DNA of 64,000 nucleotides, from positions 468,578 to 532,577 of the forward strand of contig KZ627158.1 of NCBI GenBank assembly GCA_002917775.1. Reading direction: 5' to 3'. Shown here piece after piece: positions 57,763 to 64,000 of this stretch; the stretch's first letter is position 1, and the number at the start of each line of letters is the position of its first letter. This DNA comes from Glaciozyma antarctica PI12 (Eukaryota; Basidiomycota; Microbotryomycetes; Kriegeriales; Camptobasidiaceae). The notes beneath the pieces are model-generated. The model did not search any database, was not told the origin of the DNA, and saw only the letters and a program-made list of their open reading frames with translations. The translations under genes were made by a program, and so were the position numbers.

Positions 57763-58779
57763 CTAGATCGGCTCTGCGGATGGCGAAGATGGCGGGCGAG
57801 GGAAATGATGGTGGGGTGGAGTGTGACGATGGCGTGGAATGAAAGGGGAAGGAGGGGAAGCGGTCGAGGTGGGTGGAGGGTGGGGCGTAGGGAGGCGGAG
57901 AGGGAGAGACGGGGAAGAGAACGAGGCGCGAGGAGAGGAGAAGACGGTCAGCTCTTGAATCCTGCAACACAAACAACTCGCGAACGCACCTTGGAGGGAA
58001 GCGTTGAGCTTGTTGACCTTGCTGGCAACGCTGAGGTCGAGAGTCCTTCCGTCGCCCATGTCAACGACGAGTCCTCCCATAATGCCCTCCGAGACCTTGT
58101 TCTCGATGATCAAGGTCTTTCCGGCGCCAGCGAGGGCACTGCCCTTGAGCGAGTCCTCGATGCGCTTCTGCAAGTCCTTCTCCAGGGGCTGCGCGGTGGT
58201 GATGGTGACCTTGACCTCTCCGCGGTGGGCGCTCATGATCTCGAGGAAGTCGGCCATGACCTTCTCCGCCTCGTAAAGACGCCCGTTCTCGGCGAGGACC
58301 TCGAAGAAGTTCTTGCTGATCTCCGAGTGTCCCTTGGGGGAGGCCTTCTTGAGGAGAGCCTCGATGCCGGCCGACTTGTCCTTGGAGGAGAGGACGGGGT
58401 TGGTGAGGAACTCCTGGATGGAGGGCTCGGCGGTGATGGCGGTGCGGACGCCAGCAAGGTCGGCCTCGACCTGCTTGAGGGTAGCGGGGCTCTTCTTGAG
58501 GGCGGCGGTGAAGAGTGCTCCTGCGTACTTTCCGGCGAGGCCTGCAAAACATCCCCAAGTCGACTCGTCAGCTCCCTCGTTCCCTAAACCGTTCCATCGT
58601 TCCCAAGCATACCGTGGAGCTGGATCGGGGGAGCCTGAAAGAGGGGTAAAGGGTCAGCGCTTGGCCTGGGCTGAAGAAGCGGTTGGGTCGTCGTCTCCCA
58701 GCTTCCAACTTACGGTCGACGCGCTGGCGGTGGCGTACGTTCGGGCTTGGCGAGCGACCTGGCGAGCGGCGGAGAACAT
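57763..58779 (-). CDS. ATP5: ATP synthase subunit OSCP (ATP5/delta family), mitochondrial
   Basis: 216 residues; exons 58714-58779, 58613-58634, 57990-58541, 57763-57773. The leader MFSAARQVARQARTYATAS is followed by APPIQLHGLAGKYAGALFTA, the signature GLAGKYAxAL-F of OSCP, then long helices and the C-terminal domain (VKVTITTAQPLEKDLQKRIE, LIIENKVSEGIMGGLVVDMG, LDLSVASKVNKLNASLQ). OSCP joins F1 to the peripheral stalk. The last exon is only 11 nt (completing Glu, then Pro-Ile-stop) after a 216-nt intron. This end was chosen because reading through the intron adds a long Pro/Ser tail not seen in the family. Confidence 0.92.
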
Positions 58780-58977
58780 GACTTGAGGGGAGGAAAGGGG
58801 AGGATGGGGGAGACTCAGTAACGAGGAGAGGGAGGAACCGGAGCTCTCTTTTTGACGCCTCGAGTCGAGGTCGAAGATTTCGCAGAGGGTCCAACTCGTC
58901 GTTTGAGCTCTCCTTGTTCAGCAGCCGCCTTCTCCATCCGACAGCTCTCAGTTCCCAAAACCGACCTTACAGCAAAT
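58780..58977. promoter_or_regulatory. Short divergent promoter of OSCP and eIF3c
   Basis: About 200 bp between the OSCP start and the proposed split start codon of eIF3c. It includes the eIF3c 5' leader up to 58977. No gene seen. Confidence 0.4.
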
Positions 58978-61900
58978 AGTGAGTAACGCGATACTCTAGC
59001 ACGCCCTGGACGACGATCAGGCGAACGAAGAACCAGTTGCCGCACCACACTTCGACCTTGAAAGGAAAAAGTCGTGGCCGCCTTTGTCTGCAGTCGCAGA
59101 GGCCTTGGACTCGACGGGCTTTTTGGCAGCGAGTCGGGGGAGGGGGTGAACCAGTCGGCGCGGTGGACAAATGGCGGGCGGGCGGCAAGGGGAGGGAGGG
59201 GGAGGGAGGCAAGAGACGAGCACCAACGCGCTCAGCTCGTGTGCTCTTCCAGCGGCGCCTCAGGGATCCCCAGAGCCGCCACAAGCGCCACTGAACTTAG
59301 GACAGAGCTAACGGTCGCTACCCCCACGCAGTGTCGTCCTTCTTCCGCTCCGTCAGCGACTCCGACGACTCGTCCTCTGACGAGGAGGAGGCCCTCTCCG
59401 ACTCTGGAGACGACTCTGGAATCGAGGGCAAGGTCACCAAGAAGACCAAGAAGGCCAAAGGATCCGATTCTGACTCGGACAGCGACGACAGCGACGAATC
59501 CGACTCGGATGCGGAGGAGAAGAAGGAGGCCGCTGGAGGCGTCAAGAAGAGTCGGTTCTTGAAGGGGGCTGGGAGTGACAGCGACGAGAGCGATGATGAG
59601 AGGACCAAGGTCGTCAAGAGTGCGAAGAGCAAGAGGATTGACGAGGTCGAGGGCAGCGTCAAGGCTATCGAGAACGCTGGACGGATCAACGACTGGCATG
59701 CCATCTCCAACGGTGCGTTCATTTCCCTTCACGCGCATTTTAGGTGGATGGACGACGTGAAGGGAGCGTGTGTTTAGAGCGGGAGCTGACGTGCCTCCCC
59801 ATCACCAGAGTTCGACAAGCTCGTCCGCCTCATCTCTCGCCAGGCTACCGTCGCCGAGGCTATCCCCACCGGCTTCTTCAAGGCTATCGTCTCGCTCGAC
59901 GAGATGCTCGTCTCTGCTCAGGCTGCGAAGAAGAAGATGAACGCCACGAACGCCAAGGCTCTCAACTCGATGAAGCAGAAGCTCAAGAAGACTCAGCGCG
60001 AGTACGAGGCGACCCTCGCAAAGTACAAGGAGGTGCGTTCATCGTCCCACCGCACAAAGGAGCACCGCTGATGCTGTGCCGCGCTCGCAGGATCCCGAGG
60101 CTTTCGAGCGCGAGGCGCTGGCCGAGGACACTCCCGCACCTGCACCCGCTAAGGCTGGCAAGAAGAAGGGACCTCTCGTCGTCGATGCCGAGGACGAGGA
60201 CTTCCAGACTGTCGGCGTCAAGGGCAAGACGATTACCATCTCCTCCGAGGGCATCTTCAAGGCTCTCGCGCAGGTTCTCGAGGCCCGTGGACGCAAGGTG
60301 CGCTCGCTTCTCCGCTCTTTCCAGCGACACGACTGACTCGCCAAGCATTGCCTGTAGAACACCGACCGTTCGGAGCAGACCAAGATCCTCGAGAAGCTCC
60401 TCACCGTCGCCGTCACTCCCTACCAGCGCATTCGCGTCCTCCTCGCCCTCATCTCCGCCCTCCTCGACTACAACCCCTCGATCAACACGCACATGCCCAT
60501 CGACTCCTGGGCCAGCGCCCGCACCAACCTCGACCTCCTCCTCGAAACTCTCACTCTGGAGCGCGCCTACGTTGTGCGCGAGGAGGCCGGCGACTACGAC
60601 GACCTCGACGAGCGTGCGCCCAGCCCCAAGGAGCCTACGATCGTCGTTCGCGGCAGCGTTATCAGTTTGGTCGACCGATTGGACGACGAGTTCACCAAGA
60701 GCCTGCAGAACATCGACCCTCACACTGGCGAGTACATCGATCGCCTCAAGGACGAGAAGAAGATCTACGAGACCGTCGTCAAGGCGCAGATCTACTTTGA
60801 GCAGGTTCAGCTGCGTGAGCACCTCGACCGAGTCCTCATGCGTCGCCTCGAGCATATCTACTGCAAGGTGCGTCTCGTTCCTCGTCGTTTGGGCGACATT
60901 CGACTGACTTGCCATCGCTCGCACAGCCCGACGCCGTCATCGAGGCTCTCGAGACCGCCCTCCCTCAGCTCGCCACCCAGTCGAGCATCTGGCCCATCAA
61001 AACCGGCGCTTCCTCCGCCGACACCTCCTTCTCCGCCCTCGCCCTCGTCCGCGCGCTGTGCATCCACCTCTACAAGACGGACAACTCCCTCCTCCGCACA
61101 CGCGCGATGCTCTCCCACATCTACCACTACGCCCTCCACGACAACTACTACACGGCGCGCGACATGCTCCTCATGTCCCATCTCCAGGACACGGTCGGCG
61201 GCGCGGACGTCGGAACCCAGATCCTCTACAACCGGACCGTCGTCCAGGTCGGCCTCTGCGCCTTCCGCCTCGGCCTCATCCGCGAGTCCCAATCGACCCT
61301 CCAGGAGATCTTCGCCACTCAGCGCGTCAAGGAGCTCCTCGCGCAGGGAGTCCAGGCGCAGCGATACTCGGCCCTGACGCCCGAGCAGGACAAGATCGAG
61401 CGCCAACGTCAACTCCCCTTCCACATGCACATCAACCTCGAGCTCCTCGAGTGCGCGTATCTCGTCTCGTCGATGCTCCTCGAGGTCCCCCTCATGGCGC
61501 AGGCCGGCAACGACCCCGAGATGAAGAAGAAGGTCATCTCGCGTACGTTCCGCCGCATGCTCGACTACGCGAACCGCCAGGTCTTCACCGGACCTCCCGA
61601 GAACAAGCGCGATCACGTCATGCAGGCGACCAAGGCGCTCCAGGCGGGAGACTGGCAGAAGTGTGTCGAGCTCGTTCACAGCATCAAGGTGTGGAACCTG
61701 ATGCCGAGCGAGAAGGCTGTCAAGGACATGTTGACGAGGTGCGTTCTTTCGCTTCGTCGTTCGAGGAGCAATCGCTGATCCTCTTCGTGCGCGTTCGCAG
61801 GAAGATCCAGGAGGAGGGACTCCGAACGTACCTCTTCACGTACGCCCCCTTCTACTCGACCATCTCCCTCGCCCACCTCGCCTCGACCTTCTCCCTCCCC

Positions 61901-62318
61901 CTCTCTACCGCGACCTCTCTCGTCTCCAAGATGATCTGGAACGAGGAGCTCGACGCCTCGCTCGATCAAGTCGTCGGCGTCGTCGTCCTCCAGTCGACCG
62001 AGCTCTCCCAGCTCCAGCGTCTCGCCCTCACTCTCGCGGATAAGGCGAGTCAGATGGCCGATAACTCGGAGAGGTACCTCGATAGCAAGATTAGCAATGG
62101 CGAGCAGAGGGCCGATGGAGTGAGGAGCGAAAGGACCGAGAGGGGCGAAGGTGGACGCGAGCGACGAGGTGGAGGACGGGGCCGAGGTGCGTTTTCTTCT
62201 TTTTCTTTCGGCTTCGTTGAGTGGGCGCTGATGGGTTTCTGTTGATGTAGGAGCACCGAGGGGAGGACGCGGGTCGAGGCAGTTCCAGGCGACCCTGGGG
62301 CGGACAGTTCAGGCGTAG
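58978..62318 (+). CDS. NIP1: Translation initiation factor eIF3 subunit c (NIP1)
   Basis: 862 residues. Main exons: 59332-59712, 59809-60032, 60091-60297, 60358-60867, 60927-61738, 61801-62186, 62251-62318. The protein has an acidic Ser/Asp N-terminus ([19 protein letters not shown]), the eIF3c core ([95 protein letters not shown]), the PCI domain ([20 protein letters not shown]) and an RGG tail. It scaffolds the 43S preinitiation complex. The first in-frame codon after the acceptor at 59331 lacks its first base. The strong GTGAGTAA donor at 58979 follows an A, so the start codon is read as A (58978) plus TG (59332-59333), split by a 353-nt intron. Total length then divides exactly by three. 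Confidence 0.92.
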
Positions 62319-62533
62319 ACGTGTTTGATACCGCAGGCTGTAAATCCAATTTCCTGAAATAGCGAAGCTTGTTCAGAGAGGAGCGGGAGTGTTGTGCGAG
62401 TCTTGGTGCGAGGGGATGAGGACGCGGCGAGGGACTTGGCGAGGTTGCTCTTAAGCTTCTTCCCCTTCCTCTCCTGCACCCACCCAGCTACGTGACACAG
62501 CTTCACAAGGAGCTCGTTACGCTCTCAAACGGC
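62319..62533. other. Short intergenic region between eIF3c and the START-domain gene
   Basis: Very short for tandem genes. A CACCCAG acceptor-like site at 62481-62487 precedes the open frame, so part of this may be an intron with a first exon I could not place. Confidence 0.4.
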
Positions 62534-64000
62534 ATGACGAGCCTTCTCGCAGGAGGATCAGCTCGTAGCAGCCCTCCTCCACTCGCCGACGACCTCCCCT
62601 CTCCCCCCGTCTCACAAGCTCCCTCCGAGCTCCCCTCCTTCTCCTCTCCCTGCGACGCCCCTTCCAACCCTCCACCATGCTCTGCCTTCATCCCTACTCC
62701 CCACCGGCACTCGCGCCACGCCCAACACGCTCTCCGAACGCTCGCGACTCTCGCGGAGCAAGCGACCTCCCCTCCCCCCGGCTCAAGCGGCACCCACGGT
62801 ATCACTCACAACCTTGAATCTCACGGCTGGCTCTTCCATGGCGTGACGTCGGGCGTACGAATCTTTTCGATGGAGGACGAGGAGATGGAGGGGAGCGTGG
62901 ATCGCGCCGAGACGACGGGGGGGACGGAGATGAAGATGAGAGTTGGGCAGGGGATTAGGGAGAGTGAATCGTTGCCTTGGTTTAGGGGGGAGGGGTGGGT
63001 GGATGGAGCGTGGAGGGTTGAGGATGTCGCGGCGACGGTGCGGAGCCAGGGAGCTCGAGCGATTTGTGAGTCTTCGCCGAAGTGTGGGGAGTGGGGGAGG
63101 GAACGCTCAAGTGGATGCTGGTGTAGGGGATAGTCGGTTCGATGCGCTGCAGTCGTATGTGGTCGCGGCACTCTCGGAGACGGACTTGCTGTCGCACCTT
63201 CACATCAAGGGATCCTTTCCAGTCGGTGATCGCGACGCGAGTGTCCTGTCCACCTTTGCGTGCGACGCTAGCAAGCGCCTGGCGTACGTCGCGACGGTCA
63301 GCGTCGATGATCCACTCATTCCGGTGAGCAGTCTCGCTCGCGAACTCAGGACGCTACTACCCTGACCGCGCCCTCGCTCACAGAAAACCGGCACGCGGAC
63401 GACAGTGCATCTCAACGGAGTCGTATTGCGCCCCTTACCTCGGTCACCTCACTTCGAGCCCCCTCCTCCCGTCGAAGAACCCGCGATCGAACACCCAGTC
63501 CGACCCTCTCACCGGCGAACAAAGTCGAGCATCTCCCTCGTCCATGGGAACCCGGCTCCAGTACCATCCCCACCTCCCGTCCCACCCCTCCCCGCAATCA
63601 TATCTCGCGGATCATCGATCCATTCCGCCATTCCCGCCATTCCCAGCATCAGCGGCTACGCGCGTCGCGCTCGTGAAGCTCGCGCCCTGGCATATGGCGC
63701 ACCTCCCGCATCGACACCCTCTACTCTCCCCTCCCTCGATTCCCTCCCACTCTACACCCTCAACTCGCACGACCCTTCTGCTTCGACGTCGAACGGCGCC
63801 GAACCTCCCTCGCAACAACCTGGCATGCACGTTTCCTTGATCGTGCGAGCTTCTCCCGGCGGGAATCTACCGCAAACTTATGTGTGAGTCGACCTGCCTC
63901 CGTTTCTTGCGACGAAAGCTAACGCCACCGACAGCAACGCCCTCTCCCTCTCGATACCTCTCAACATCTTCAGCCTCAATCGCTACCTCGCCTCGCACGG
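62534..64000 (+). CDS. START-domain lipid-binding protein (fungal DUF3074-like), 5' part
   Basis: Runs off the window. Exons: up to 63065, 63127-63323, 63384-63883, 63935-64000. The frame is open from about 62488 (TQLHKELVTLSNGMTSLL); ATG 62534 is the first in-frame start, but the conserved-looking residues before it suggest a further upstream exon. The START-like core reads PWFRGEGWVDGAWRVEDVAA, then WDSRFDALQSYVVAALSETD, HLHIKGSFPVGDRDASVL, RLAYVATVSVDDPLIP and TTVHLNGVVLRPLP. The last is followed by a Pro-rich insert and MHVSLIVRASPGGNLPQTY, then IPLNIFSLNRYLASHG. Such domains bind sterols or phospholipids in a hydrophobic pocket; the ligand and role here are unknown. Confidence 0.75.

Noticed and set aside
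59983-61679. Long minus-strand frames (313 and 273 codons) opposite eIF3c
   Set aside because: Asp/Glu/Leu/Val-rich shadows of eIF3c codons; eIF3c itself is unambiguous on the plus strand.

Overview
The window is nuclear DNA of a GC-rich basidiomycete yeast, most likely a red yeast (Rhodotorula/Rhodosporidium/Sporobolomyces type). This is inferred from gene content, about 60% GC, and many tiny introns of about 50-60 nt with GTGCGT/GTGAGT donors and CTGAC/CTAAC branch points close to the acceptor. Strands are mixed, genes are packed 100-900 bp apart, and there are no operons, CRISPR arrays or viral and transposon remains that I can recognise. All exon boundaries were worked out by eye from reading frame, splice consensus and family conservation.

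Left third (1-21 kb), mostly plus strand: the 5' end of an ArfGAP gene (minus); a Dal5-type MFS transporter with a decayed stretch and a partial copy of itself downstream; a MOCS1/cnxABC-type molybdenum cofactor gene (MoaA plus MoaC); a GT15 mannosyltransferase; the OST3/OST6 subunit of oligosaccharyltransferase; the RAM-network LRR protein SOG2; a CCoAOMT-like O-methyltransferase; and a phosducin-like protein.

Middle (21-44 kb): calcineurin A, the mitochondrial protease OMA1 (interrupted by an assembly gap with a duplicated contig end), an LRR protein, a Cys3/Met4-type bZIP factor divergent from the U3 snoRNP protein UTP13, a NIPA-type Mg2+ transporter, alternative oxidase, and a TBC-domain Rab GAP.

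Right third (44-64 kb), mostly minus strand until 59 kb: glutathione S-transferase, retromer VPS26, an unassigned membrane protein, mitochondrial ornithine carbamoyltransferase, FKBP12 with a mitochondrial leader, a small complex I subunit, aldehyde dehydrogenase, a permease that has lost its N-terminal half, ATP synthase OSCP, translation factor eIF3c, and the start of a START-domain protein.

The genes do not form one pathway. Recurrent themes are the secretory pathway (GT15, OST3, ArfGAP, TBC, VPS26), mitochondria (OMA1, AOX, OTC, complex I, OSCP) and calcineurin/FKBP12, the two halves of the FK506 target. The most interesting signal is in the molybdenum cofactor gene. A 97-nt optional intron carries the Gly-Gly-stop end of MoaA; removing it fuses MoaA in frame to MoaC, which is the organisation known from animal MOCS1. 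Other oddities are an apparent AT-AA intron, several GC-AG introns, a start codon split by a long intron, a dual-start FKBP12, and five genes with single-base frame offsets that look like sequencing errors.
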